Below, piece by piece: positions 54,713 through 63,084 of a DNA stretch of 64,000 bases. This DNA is from an uncultured Pelagibacteraceae bacterium (GTDB lineage: Bacteria > Pseudomonadota > Alphaproteobacteria > Pelagibacterales > Pelagibacteraceae). A program made the position numbers and the translations under genes. The notes below the pieces were generated by a model, which saw only the letters and a program-made list of their open reading frames with translations, had not been told where the DNA came from and made no database searches. The stretch covers positions 1 to 64,000 of the forward strand of contig CACPFN010000001.1 of the NCBI GenBank assembly GCA_902633185.1, written 5' to 3'. Each line of letters opens with the position of its first letter. The stretch's first letter is position 1.

Positions 54713-54728
54713 CAAATAGTACTATTTG
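54713..54728. promoter_or_regulatory. Perfect 16-base palindrome between proW and proX
   Basis: CAAATAGTACTATTTG is its own reverse complement. It starts two bases after the proW stop and lies 68 bases before proX. No T-run follows it, so it is unlikely to be a terminator. It could be a regulator binding site or a small mRNA hairpin that sets the proW:proX ratio. By chance a palindrome this long is unusual, though AT-richness raises the odds. Confidence 0.4.
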
Positions 54729-54796
54729 CGTGGTTTACATACCAATACATTTTGATCTAAAATGTGTTTTTAATTAATTAAAAAGAGAGGAAATAA

Positions 54797-55801
54797 ATGA
54801 AGTTATCAAAAAAGATATCAGCACTAATTCTTTCTGTAGCTCTGTTAATTGGAAGCTTTGGTCAAGCTAATGCAGCCAAAAGACTTCATGCAGCTATAGC
54901 AGATTGGACTGGTGGGATAATTACTTGCGAAGTTGCCGTAGCAATTCTTGAAAGAGAAATGGGATACAAAATTAAACAAACTGTATTTCCTTCAGGAACT
55001 GGTTTATGGGAAGCAATCGCTGCAGGTGAGTTAGACTTCGCTTGCGAAAGTTGGCCAAGTTACGCTGAAGCTGACACTGTTATGTTAAAAGAGGACTTAA
55101 TATACGAAGGTAAAGTCGTCGGGACATACAGTGGTGATGGAAGTGTAGACTTACTTGGAACAGCAGGAATAATTGGTATGTCAGACTACTGGATACCGAG
55201 ATATGCTGCTGAAGAACTAGGTATTAAAACTTGGAAAGACTTAAATAAACACAAAGCAAAATTTGCAACAATTGAAAGTGGTAAGAAAGGTAGACTTATT
55301 GGATGTCCGGTTGCAGGTTGGAACTGTCATGACCAAAAAAGACTTGATCTTTTAGGAATAGACTTCCAGGCTGATGAACTTGGAACAGAAGCTGCTGCTA
55401 TCGCAGAAGCAAAAGCTGCTTACATGCGAAAAGAGCCATTCCTACTTTATCTATGGTCACCACATTGGTTCTTTGGTGAGTATGATATGGTTGGTGTACA
55501 ACTTCCAGAACACAAAACTTGTGACAGCTTCACTGAAGCAAATAACTGGAAAGATTGTGGAACCGCTGCATGGCCAGCAACTGGTTGGGCTAAAGATTAC
55601 ACGATGAACTACGGAAACCCAGCTACTTTTGCTAGTGCAGAACATGCTGATGCTAAGAAGTTCTTTGAAAAAATGTCTTTACAAAATATTGACCAAGCTA
55701 AAATGTTAGTTGAAGTTGATATTAAGAAAAGAGATGTAAAAGAAGTTGTTAATGAGTGGTTAGACAATAATCCAGATAAATGGAAAAGTTGGCTTCCATA
55801 A
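54797..55801 (+). CDS. proX: Glycine betaine-type periplasmic binding protein (ProX)
   Basis: A 334-residue exported protein with signal peptide MKLSKKISALILSVALLIGSFGQANA and the OpuAC fold: LHAAIADWTGGIITCEVAVAIL, ELDFACESWPSYAEADTV and GWAKDYTMNYGNPATF. Aromatic residues that could form a cation-pi cage for a quaternary amine are common, as in betaine-binding proteins. It contains several cysteines, which is less usual for this family. A clear Shine-Dalgarno (GAGAGG) precedes the ATG, and a strong terminator follows. The adjacent carnitine-type genes make carnitine or gamma-butyrobetaine possible ligands besides glycine betaine. Confidence 0.92.
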   Translation: MKLSKKISALILSVALLIGSFGQANAAKRLHAAIADWTGGIITCEVAVAILEREMGYKIKQTVFPSGTGLWEAIAAGELDFACESWPSYAEADTVMLKEDLIYEGKVVGTYSGDGSVDLLGTAGIIGMSDYWIPRYAAEELGIKTWKDLNKHKAKFATIESGKKGRLIGCPVAGWNCHDQKRLDLLGIDFQADELGTEAAAIAEAKAAYMRKEPFLLYLWSPHWFFGEYDMVGVQLPEHKTCDSFTEANNWKDCGTAAWPATGWAKDYTMNYGNPATFASAEHADAKKFFEKMSLQNIDQAKMLVEVDIKKRDVKEVVNEWLDNNPDKWKSWLP

Positions 55802-55823
55802 TAACTTTAAAAATAAATTAGAT

Positions 55824-55854
55824 AAAAAGGGCTTTGATTTTCAAAGCCCTTTTT
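55824..55854. terminator. Bidirectional intrinsic terminator between proX and the dioxygenase gene
   Basis: A 14-bp perfect stem (AAAAAGGGCTTTGA with TCAAAGCCCTTTTT, 3-base loop) flanked by A and T runs. It lies 22 bases after the proX stop, and just before the convergent dioxygenase stop, so it can end transcripts from both sides. Confidence 0.93.
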
Positions 55855-55856
55855 TT

Positions 55857-56981
55857 TTATTTCTTAAGATAATTTAATCTACCCACAATTTCATCTCTAT
55901 CCATGTAATAACCTTGTAGGTGTCTGTGTCCAGAATTTGGATCGAACTCAGTTCTTCCATGAAGCACTCTTCTATTATTGAATGTATATATATCTCCTGG
56001 TCTTAGCCTAAATTTTATTTGAAATTTGTCATCGTGTAAAAGTTTTCCAAATTTATGATGAGATTTATAAACTTTATCCATTTGATCTGGGTGACAATCT
56101 AAGGCGTCCATGGTTGCAGTACTAAATCTAACATCATTATAATCACCATCTTTTGTTAGACTTATTGCAGTGCCATAAAAGCTTCTATGAGCTTCTTGTG
56201 TATAATCTTTGTCTCTAAACTTTAAAGGAATTTTTGTCAGCGTATCAAAGGTATCTCTGTCGTTATTCTTTAAATATTCTGCTACAGCGAATGCATCTAC
56301 TGCTGATGAGTCACCTCCTTTTGCTGAATTAACTAAACAATGTAAAAATTGATACCCTGGAGGATTTTCAAACCATGGTAAATCCATATGATTTTGAAGT
56401 GCATGAGCTGTATAAGCTGAGTTATTCGGTTTTGGTATATTTATAACTTCAAAAGGTGTTTTAAAAAATGTCTCTCTTGTGTGGCTAATTCTATTTAAAA
56501 CAGGAAACGCAGAATTTTTTTCTACTGGAGCATTATAAACTATTGCTATTCCTTTATAATGAAGAAGCTCTAACCATTTAATTAATCCCTCTTCAGAAGA
56601 TATTATTTCATTGTGATCTATATATATATTATCAATATTTTTTTCTAAACTGCTATCCCATAATTTGTAAGGTGATTTGTATTTTTCATTATTTTTTATT
56701 GTGTAGCAATTTTCTCTAAGCCAATTAATATCATAATGGCTTACATGATTTCCCTCACTCCACTCTATTTCTAATTTACCATCGCTATTAAGATTATATT
56801 TTTTTGGGTTTATATTTTCTGATACATCTAAAATATTAAACATTCGATGCCTGGAATCTTTATCGTGTGCTGTAGGGCAATTATCTCTCAGCCACATATA
56901 ATTAAATCTACTCTCTTTCCCGTCATCCCAAATTACTTGAAGATAAGTCCCGTTTTTTGAGATTTTTGAAATTGAGTACAT
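55857..56981 (-). CDS. Gamma-butyrobetaine dioxygenase-like 2-oxoglutarate/Fe(II) oxygenase
   Basis: About 374 residues from MYSISKISKNG (56981; the track TTG start adds four residues). The N-terminal domain (residues 1-95, WDDGKESRFNYMWLRDNCPTAH) is the GBBH-like zinc-domain relative, here without the full Cys-x-Cys-x2-Cys set. The TauD-type barrel follows. Iron ligands are likely His198 and Asp200 in NHMDLPWFENPP, and His341 in NRRVLHGRTEF. Such enzymes hydroxylate gamma-butyrobetaine to L-carnitine (or trimethyllysine). Genes for carnitine dehydrogenase and dehydrocarnitine cleavage lie 1.3-4 kb away, which strongly supports gamma-butyrobetaine. Confidence 0.85.
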   Translation of the reverse strand: MYSISKISKNGTYLQVIWDDGKESRFNYMWLRDNCPTAHDKDSRHRMFNILDVSENINPKKYNLNSDGKLEIEWSEGNHVSHYDINWLRENCYTIKNNEKYKSPYKLWDSSLEKNIDNIYIDHNEIISSEEGLIKWLELLHYKGIAIVYNAPVEKNSAFPVLNRISHTRETFFKTPFEVINIPKPNNSAYTAHALQNHMDLPWFENPPGYQFLHCLVNSAKGGDSSAVDAFAVAEYLKNNDRDTFDTLTKIPLKFRDKDYTQEAHRSFYGTAISLTKDGDYNDVRFSTATMDALDCHPDQMDKVYKSHHKFGKLLHDDKFQIKFRLRPGDIYTFNNRRVLHGRTEFDPNSGHRHLQGYYMDRDEIVGRLNYLKK

Positions 56982-57083
56982 AATCAATATCAATATAAAA
57001 TAATTTAATGCTCAATTCAATTATTAGTTGACATATTAATAGTTGGAAGATTTGTTAGTTTGAATTATCTTTTAAAATTAAAA

Positions 57084-57869
57084 ATGAGCATTGCCTTAAA
57101 AAATAAAAAAATAATCATATCCGCAGGAGGTTCGGGTATTGGATGGAGTTCGGCAAAAATATTTTTAGATAAAGGTGCAACAGTATATCTTTGTGATATC
57201 AATTCAGCTTTTCTAAATAAATGCAAGAAGCACAAGCTCAATAATAAAAAATTATTTGTATTTCAGTGTGATGCTTCGGATGAGAATCAAGTAAAAAATT
57301 TTTTTAGCAAAATATTAAAAAAAACAAAAAAAATTGATGCTCTTATAAATAACGTTGGAATTGCTGGGCCAACTGGGACACTTGAAAAATTAAAAAGTCA
57401 GGATTGGGAAAATACATTAAAGGTAAACGTTATTAGCCATTTTTATTTTTCAAAATATTCAATTCCAATGCTAAAAAAAAATAAAGGTGGAGCTATAATA
57501 AATTTATCATCAACCGCAGGTATATTTGGATTTCCATTAAGATCCCCTTACTGCGCAAGTAAGTGGGCAGTTGTTGGTATAACCAAAACACTGGCAATGG
57601 AACTAGGAAAATTTAAAATTAGAGTAAACGCTATTTGTCCTGGAACCATAAAGGGAGATAGAATGGGTAGAGTAATAAGGGATAAATCGAAGTTTTTAAA
57701 TGTTTCAAAAAAATTAATAGAAAAAGAATTTGTTTCAATGACTTCAATGAATACATGGGTCTATGAAGAGGATATTGGAAGAATTTGTAGCTTTTTAATT
57801 TCGAATGATGCACCAAGGATATCAGGACAAGTAATTGCTGTAGACGGCAATACTCTAAGAATGCATTAG
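57084..57869 (+). CDS. Short-chain dehydrogenase/reductase
   Basis: A 261-residue SDR from MSIALKNKK (57084), which I prefer over the TTG at 57060. Cofactor glycines ISAGGSGIGWSSA, the NNVGIAGP motif, and the catalytic SSTAG plus YCASKWA (Tyr-xxx-Lys) are in place. The end (GQVIAVDGNTLRMH) is typical. It oxidises or reduces a hydroxy/oxo group with NAD(P). It lies between two minus-strand genes of the carnitine block. A role on an aldehyde or alcohol intermediate, such as 3-hydroxy compounds, is plausible. Substrate unknown. Confidence 0.87.
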   Translation: MSIALKNKKIIISAGGSGIGWSSAKIFLDKGATVYLCDINSAFLNKCKKHKLNNKKLFVFQCDASDENQVKNFFSKILKKTKKIDALINNVGIAGPTGTLEKLKSQDWENTLKVNVISHFYFSKYSIPMLKKNKGGAIINLSSTAGIFGFPLRSPYCASKWAVVGITKTLAMELGKFKIRVNAICPGTIKGDRMGRVIRDKSKFLNVSKKLIEKEFVSMTSMNTWVYEEDIGRICSFLISNDAPRISGQVIAVDGNTLRMH

Positions 57870-57872
57870 TAT

Positions 57873-58286
57873 TTAAACTTTAATATTTTTTTCGCTTATT
57901 TCCATAAATGGAAAATGAGACTCTTTATAGTGTATGTTCTCTGCTTTATTTAAAAAATTAATATCGTCTAGTAAACCTGCATATAAATAGTATTTTTTAT
58001 ACTTTTCTACATAAGTTAAAATAGGAGCAGCACATTTCCCACAAAAATGTTTTTTAATTTTATTACCACTGCCACCTTCATGTTCATAAATTTTTAATTT
58101 AGACTTATCTATATCTATTGCTCCATCTCTAAGTAATATAATTGTCATTATTCCTCCTATTTTTTTTCTACAATCAATACAATGACAATTGAAAACTAAA
58201 GGGACTTCATCAAGCTTAACCTTAAAAGTTATATTTCCACAGATACATCCACCAGTTTTATTTATAAAAATTTTTTTTTTCATCAA
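57873..58286 (-). CDS. GFA/Mss4-type zinc protein (paralogue 1)
   Basis: A 137-residue protein of the GFA (glutathione-dependent formaldehyde-activating-like) family. Zinc cysteines are visible in TGGCICGNITFKV, NCHCIDCRKKIGG and KHFCGKCAAPI. It is the last gene of the minus operon starting with the BKACE gene, overlapping the carnitine dehydrogenase stop by four bases (ATGA). Biochemical roles of most GFA proteins are unsettled. A formaldehyde- or thiol-handling role fits demethylation of betaines, but that is inference. Confidence 0.85.
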   Translation of the reverse strand: MMKKKIFINKTGGCICGNITFKVKLDEVPLVFNCHCIDCRKKIGGIMTIILLRDGAIDIDKSKLKIYEHEGGSGNKIKKHFCGKCAAPILTYVEKYKKYYLYAGLLDDINFLNKAENIHYKESHFPFMEISEKNIKV

Positions 58287-59224
58287 TTTCTAATTTTATT
58301 CTCATATTTTTTTCTAATTTTTAATACATCAACTAAATATTGGTCCCTAATATTTGAAAGCATATTAATTGATTTACCTTTAGCTTGTTTTTTTGTGCCT
58401 GATATAAGTTTATCAGATAATTTATTTGTTAACTTTGGAGCTTTTAATTTTGTCCAAGGTAATTTTAAGGCTGGACCAAATTGCTTTAACATATGTTTCA
58501 TTCCCGCATTACCTCCAGCAAGATGAAAGGTTAAAAAAGTGCCCATTATTGAGTATCTAAGACCTGGTCCATCTTCTATTGCACGATCTAATTCCTGTGT
58601 TGTTGCATAATTTTCATTAATAATATGTAGACCCTCTCTCCACAATGCCTCTTGAAGTCTATCCGATAAATAACCTGGTAATTCTTTTTTAAGCATGATT
58701 GGCCTCATTGAGATTGATTTGTAATATTTGTTTGCATCTGAAAGAAACTTTCTTGTAGTTTTTTTTCCAGGAACTATTTCAACTGCTGGCAATAAATACG
58801 CTGGGTTAAATGGATGTCCAATTATGCCTCTTTGAGGATTTTTACTCTTAGAAAAAATTTTAGAGGGTAAAAGTCCTGACGAACTTGATGAAATAATTAC
58901 ATCTGATTTTACATAATTAGAGATTTTTTGGATTAAATCAGTTTTAACTTTATAATTCTCTAATACACTTTCTTGAACAAAATCCACATTCGAAAGAGCC
59001 TTTTCCAACGAATTAAAGAATTTTAAATTTTTAATTAAAATTTTTTTTCCAAAAAGTTTTTTTATACTTTTTGAAGTTCTTTTTATTTCTTTTAAAACAT
59101 AATTTTTAAGATTTTTGTTTTGATCATATGCATGAACAATTTTGTTGTGAGCTAAATTCCTTATTATCCAGCCAGTTCCTATGACACCAGTTCCAACTAT
59201 TCCTACAGTTTTAATTTTTGACAT
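58283..59224 (-). CDS. lcdH: L-carnitine 3-dehydrogenase
   Basis: The 313-residue NAD-dependent dehydrogenase is of the 3-hydroxyacyl-CoA-dehydrogenase superfamily. The Rossmann glycines are VGTGVIGTGW, the catalytic histidine lies in GIIGHPFNPAYLLPAVEIVPG (His137), and the C-terminal half has RLQEALWREGLHIINENYATT, DGPGLRYSIMGTFLTFHLAGGNAGM and FGPALKLPWTKL. These are hallmarks of carnitine dehydrogenase, and unlike fatty-acid enzymes. It oxidises L-carnitine to 3-dehydrocarnitine. It starts within the stop codon of the BKACE gene (TAATG), so both products are made together. Some bacteria carry it fused to a thioesterase; here it stands alone, with a separate thioesterase at 61036. Confidence 0.9.
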   Translation of the reverse strand: MSKIKTVGIVGTGVIGTGWIIRNLAHNKIVHAYDQNKNLKNYVLKEIKRTSKSIKKLFGKKILIKNLKFFNSLEKALSNVDFVQESVLENYKVKTDLIQKISNYVKSDVIISSSSSGLLPSKIFSKSKNPQRGIIGHPFNPAYLLPAVEIVPGKKTTRKFLSDANKYYKSISMRPIMLKKELPGYLSDRLQEALWREGLHIINENYATTQELDRAIEDGPGLRYSIMGTFLTFHLAGGNAGMKHMLKQFGPALKLPWTKLKAPKLTNKLSDKLISGTKKQAKGKSINMLSNIRDQYLVDVLKIRKKYENKIRN

Positions 59225-60111
59225 TACTTGTGTTTTACAAGCTTTAATTTTTCTCTTGTTTCTGAAGGTGACATAATCTCTACACCAAGATCTGTGACGA
59301 TCCTTATGGCTTTCTCAACTAATTGAGGATTTGTTGCCAATTTACCTTTGGATAAATATAAATTATCCTCTAAACCAACTCTTGGGTTACCTCCCATTAC
59401 AACAGTTTGAGCAACATAGGGCATTTCGTTTTTAGATATTGCAAAACCTGACCATATACCTTCTTTAGGCATTATATCTTTCATTGCTTGCATAGCTAAT
59501 GGTGTTGCCGGTGCTCCCCATGGAATTCCTAAACACATTTGAAAAAGAGGAGGATCACTTAATAATCCCTCTTTGTATAATTGAGCACCAAACCACATAT
59601 TTCCTAAATCAAAAGCTTCTATTTCAGGTTTAACTTTTATTTCTTGAAGTTTTTTTGCAGCTTTTCTTAAATCGTTAGGTGTATTGACTGTTATAACAGA
59701 ACTATCTCCAAAATTTAAAGTGCCACAATCAAGTGTGCATATTTCTGGGAGAAATTTTTCTGCATTAGCAATTCTCTCCATTACATTTGCCATGTCTGTC
59801 ATTGGACCGAAATCTAAAGGGTTCTTACCTTGGCCGATATCTAAATCACCACCCATGCCTGTTGTTAGATTAAGAATTACATCTGTTTCAGATGATCTCA
59901 CTCTGTCAACCACTTCTTTATAAAGCTCAAGTCGTCTACTTGGGGTTCCATCTTCTTCTCTGACATGGATATGGGCAATTGCAGCACCAGCTTTAGCAGA
60001 CTCTATTGCTGCTTTTGCAATTTGTTCTGGAGTTTTAGGTAAATCAGGATGTTTGGTTGCTGTATCACCAGATCCTGTTACTGCACACGAGATGAAGACC
60101 TTATTGTTCAT
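59224..60111 (-). CDS. Dehydrocarnitine-cleaving BKACE enzyme (beta-keto acid cleavage enzyme)
   Basis: A 295-residue zinc TIM-barrel of the BKACE (DUF849) family: FISCAVTGSGDTATKHPDLP at the start, a His-x-His zinc pair in GAAIAHIHVREEDG (His47, His49), ICTLDCGTLNFGDS and MGGNPRVGLEDNLYLSKG. In carnitine catabolism this enzyme uses acetyl-CoA to split 3-dehydrocarnitine into betainyl-CoA and acetoacetate. The following gene encodes carnitine dehydrogenase with a one-base overlap, which fits the direction of the pathway. Other BKACE members take different beta-keto acids, but the context is decisive here. Confidence 0.9.
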   Translation of the reverse strand: MNNKVFISCAVTGSGDTATKHPDLPKTPEQIAKAAIESAKAGAAIAHIHVREEDGTPSRRLELYKEVVDRVRSSETDVILNLTTGMGGDLDIGQGKNPLDFGPMTDMANVMERIANAEKFLPEICTLDCGTLNFGDSSVITVNTPNDLRKAAKKLQEIKVKPEIEAFDLGNMWFGAQLYKEGLLSDPPLFQMCLGIPWGAPATPLAMQAMKDIMPKEGIWSGFAISKNEMPYVAQTVVMGGNPRVGLEDNLYLSKGKLATNPQLVEKAIRIVTDLGVEIMSPSETREKLKLVKHK

Positions 60112-60170
60112 TTTTATTTCTAGAAAAATATAATATCATATCATTAACAATTATAAGAAATAAAAATTAA
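60112..60170. promoter_or_regulatory. Divergent promoter region between BKACE and CitE-like operons
   Basis: This 59-base AT-rich spacer (for example, AAATATAATATCATATCATT) is the only space for promoters of both divergent operons of the carnitine block. A TATAAT occurs around 60129, giving a possible -10, but no convincing -35 is seen. No obvious operator palindrome is found. Confidence 0.4.
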
Positions 60171-61031
60171 ATGGACTTAAATAAACTAAGGGTTAGACGT
60201 AGCTTTATATTTACACCAGGTCTTCAACCAAAGATGTTTCCAAAAGCCTTGGCTTCAGGGGCTGATATGGTTTGTATAGAATTAGAAGATGGAATAGCCA
60301 TGAAAGATAAAAATGAGGCAAGGAAGAATACTATTGAAGCATTAAAAACACTAGAACTAAAAAATGATGTTGAATTAGTTGTTAGATTAAATTGTCAAAG
60401 AACTAAAAACGGTCTTTTAGACTTAGAAGCAATCGCATCAAATAAATTAAAAGTTAAAGCAATTATGCTACCAAAGGTAAAAACACCTGATGAAATTAAA
60501 TTTATCGATGACATGTTGACTGATTGTGGTTTAGATACTGATCTTCATGTTATAATGGAGACCAATCAAGCTCTTGAAAGTATTTATGATATTGCACATT
60601 CTAGTGACAGAATAGTTGCTTTATATTTTGGTGGAGAGGATATGGCAGCAGAATTAAGAGTAGAAAATAAACTAGAAAATTTAGTTTATGCAAGATCAAG
60701 ATTAGTTCATGCTGGCGCAAGTAAAGGAGTTGATGTTATTGATGTTCCTTATTTAAATTTAGAAGATATGGAAGGAATGAAAAAAGAAGCCCACTTTGTA
60801 AAAAATTTAGGTTTCACTGGAAAAGGATCAATTCATCCAAAACAAATAAGTATTTTAAATGAAATTTTTACACCATCTGAAGAGGAAATAAGTAAAGCTA
60901 AAAAAATTATGGATCAATTTAAAAAGGCAAATACAGGTTTAGTTGTAATTGACGGTAAATTGATAGAAAGACCTGTTTTAAGAGAAATGCAAAGAAAATT
61001 GTTAGTAGCGAATAAAATAAATAAAAGCTAA
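60171..61031 (+). CDS. HpcH/HpaI (CitE-like) CoA-ester lyase/aldolase
   Basis: The 286-residue TIM-barrel protein resembles CitE/malyl-CoA lyase: RRSFIFTPGLQPKMFPKALASGADMVCIELEDG, then MLPKVKTPDEI, HVIMETNQALES and FTGKGSIHPKQISILNEIF near the end. The glutamates in ELEDG and VIMETN are the usual Mg ligands. It would cleave or condense a CoA ester such as malyl-, citramalyl- or related CoA. It heads the + operon with a thioesterase and a GMC oxidoreductase. Its job in carnitine use is not known; handling the acetyl-CoA/acetoacetate arm is one guess. Confidence 0.85.
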   Translation: MDLNKLRVRRSFIFTPGLQPKMFPKALASGADMVCIELEDGIAMKDKNEARKNTIEALKTLELKNDVELVVRLNCQRTKNGLLDLEAIASNKLKVKAIMLPKVKTPDEIKFIDDMLTDCGLDTDLHVIMETNQALESIYDIAHSSDRIVALYFGGEDMAAELRVENKLENLVYARSRLVHAGASKGVDVIDVPYLNLEDMEGMKKEAHFVKNLGFTGKGSIHPKQISILNEIFTPSEEEISKAKKIMDQFKKANTGLVVIDGKLIERPVLREMQRKLLVANKINKS

Positions 61032-61035
61032 TAAA

Positions 61036-61503
61036 ATGACATTTCATTTAGCTTCGAGAAAAATAATAAAAGATTGGACGGATTATAATGAGCATATGAA
61101 CATGGCTTATTATGTTTTAATTTTTGATGAAGCATGGGAAACAATGCTTAATAAATTTGAGATGGGCGGAGCTAAAGCACAAATAAATAAAAGAAGTACA
61201 ATGGTGGTTGAAACAAGAACAACTTATGACAATGAAGTTAAAGAAAACGAAGAAGTTGATATTTATTGCACTTTCTTTGATCATGATAAGAAAAGATTAC
61301 ATTTAAAATGTGAGATGATAGAAAAAAAAACAGGAAAACTTGCTGCAACTACAGAAAGTATATCTCTTTATATTGATCTTGAAAAAAGAAAAGTTACAGA
61401 ATTTGAAGAAGATAAAATAAAAATGATGGATGATTTTATTAACGAAAATAAAAATAGTTTTAAATCAGATAAATTAGTACTTGCAGATAAACTTAAAAAG
61501 TAA
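61036..61503 (+). CDS. Hotdog-fold thioesterase, probable betainyl-CoA thioesterase
   Basis: A 155-residue 4-hydroxybenzoyl-CoA-thioesterase-like protein. The N-terminal IIKDWTDYNEHMNMAYYVLIFDEA segment contains the active-site aspartate and the HMN turn, and the wording resembles thioesterases linked with carnitine dehydrogenase. Beta strands MVVETRTTYDNEVKENEEVDI and TESISLYIDLEKRKV complete the fold. It would release glycine betaine from betainyl-CoA, the product of the BKACE reaction. It lies 4 bases after the CitE-like gene and abuts the GMC oxidoreductase. Confidence 0.82.
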   Translation: MTFHLASRKIIKDWTDYNEHMNMAYYVLIFDEAWETMLNKFEMGGAKAQINKRSTMVVETRTTYDNEVKENEEVDIYCTFFDHDKKRLHLKCEMIEKKTGKLAATTESISLYIDLEKRKVTEFEEDKIKMMDDFINENKNSFKSDKLVLADKLKK

Positions 61504-63084
61504 ATGAATTTTGACTACATAATTGTTGGAGCTGGTACAGCAGGATGTGTTCTTGCAAATAGATTAAGTGAAAATGGGAAATTTAATGTTGCCTTGTTTG
61601 AGGCAGGTGGATCTAGTGATATTTGGAAAGTTAATATGCCTTTGGCAATTTTATATGCAATGCATGATCCCAAATATAATTATAAATATTTTTCAGAACC
61701 AGAGCCTAACTTAAATAACAGAAGATTATTTTGTCCTAGAGGTAAAATGGTAGGTGGATGCTCTGCTCATAATGGGATGGTTTATGTTCGAGGAAATAAA
61801 AATGACTATGATAGATGGGCATCATTTGGTTTGAAATCATGGTCTTACGAAAATGTTTTACCTTTTTTTAAAAAAATTGAGACATGGTCTGAAGGAGAGA
61901 ATGAATTTAGAGGTGGAAAAGGAATTTTACCAGTAAATCAATCCAAAAACAAAAATCCATTATTTAGTGCTTTTATTAACGCTTCTGTTGAAGCAGGGTA
62001 TAAAAAAAATAATGACATGAACGGAGAAGACCAAGAAGGATTTGGAATGTATGATATCACAATTCATAAAGGTCAAAGGGCTAGCGCTTCAAAGTATTAT
62101 CTAGAACCTGCAAAAAAAAGAAAAAATTTAAAAGTCTTTACCAATTCTTTTGCTGAAAGGATTATTTTTGAGGGAAAAAAAGCAGTTGGAATAGAGGTAA
62201 ATATCAAAAATAAAGTCACAAAGGTTTATGCTAACAAAGAAGTTGTTTTAAGTGGAGGTTCAATCAATTCACCACAACTATTAATGTTATCAGGTGTAGG
62301 ACCTGAAAAAGATTTAAAAGATAAAGGAATTAATGTTGTACATTCTTTAGAGGGAGTAGGCCAAAATTTACAAGATCATTTAGAAACCTACATTCAGCAA
62401 GAATGTAAGACTAAAGATACACTTTATTCTTATGTTAATAAAATAAATATGCTTAAAATTGGTATTCAATGGTTTCTTTCAAAAAGTGGTCCATGTTCTA
62501 CTTCATTTTTAGAAGCAGGTGGTTTCTGCAAATCTTCAGAAGACAAAAGCTATCCAAATATTCAATTTCATTTTTTTCCAGCATTTGTAATCGATCATGG
62601 ATTAGTTGATCCTGACAGACATGGTTATCAATTACATGCAAGTTTGAATCAACCTAAAAGTAGAGGGCATATTAAACTAAATAGTTCAAATCCATACGAT
62701 TATCCTAAAATTCAATTTAATTATTTAGAAGATGAATATGATTTAAAAGAAACAATTAAGTGTGTTCGTGTAGCTAGGAAAATTTTAAGTCAAGATTCAA
62801 TGAAACCATACGCTGGAAAAGAAATAGGACCAGGTGAAAATGCAGCAGATGATGAACAAATTACTGAGTATATCAGATCAAAAGCCGAAACAGCTTATCA
62901 CCCATCCTGTACATTAAAAATGGGTGTGGATAAAATGGCGGTAGTTGACGAAAAATTGAAAGTTCATGGTTTGGAAAGTTTAAGAGTTGCAGATGCTTCT
63001 GTTATGCCAGAGATCACAAGCGGTAATTTAAATGCACCAACTTTAATGATAGGTGAAAGAGCAGCTGACTTTATCCTTAATTAG
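61504..63084 (+). CDS. GMC-family FAD oxidoreductase (choline dehydrogenase-like)
   Basis: A 526-residue flavoprotein. The FAD motif is YIIVGAGTAGCVLANRLSENG at the N-terminus, GGCSAHNGMVYVRGN is the GMC signature 1, SGGSINSPQLLMLSGVGP is signature 2, and AYHPSCTLKMG with the catalytic histidine and SGNLNAPTLMIGERAADFI end the chain. The family includes choline dehydrogenase (BetA), which makes betaine aldehyde, and other alcohol oxidases. In a block that yields glycine betaine it could feed choline into the same pool, but no betaine-aldehyde dehydrogenase is adjacent. Overlaps the convergent GFA gene by 8 bases. Confidence 0.9.
   Translation: MNFDYIIVGAGTAGCVLANRLSENGKFNVALFEAGGSSDIWKVNMPLAILYAMHDPKYNYKYFSEPEPNLNNRRLFCPRGKMVGGCSAHNGMVYVRGNKNDYDRWASFGLKSWSYENVLPFFKKIETWSEGENEFRGGKGILPVNQSKNKNPLFSAFINASVEAGYKKNNDMNGEDQEGFGMYDITIHKGQRASASKYYLEPAKKRKNLKVFTNSFAERIIFEGKKAVGIEVNIKNKVTKVYANKEVVLSGGSINSPQLLMLSGVGPEKDLKDKGINVVHSLEGVGQNLQDHLETYIQQECKTKDTLYSYVNKINMLKIGIQWFLSKSGPCSTSFLEAGGFCKSSEDKSYPNIQFHFFPAFVIDHGLVDPDRHGYQLHASLNQPKSRGHIKLNSSNPYDYPKIQFNYLEDEYDLKETIKCVRVARKILSQDSMKPYAGKEIGPGENAADDEQITEYIRSKAETAYHPSCTLKMGVDKMAVVDEKLKVHGLESLRVADASVMPEITSGNLNAPTLMIGERAADFILN

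Noticed and set aside
57028-57033. TTGACA as a -35 box ahead of the SDR gene
   Set aside because: Consensus -35, but no acceptable -10 lies 16-18 bases downstream, so not listed as a promoter.
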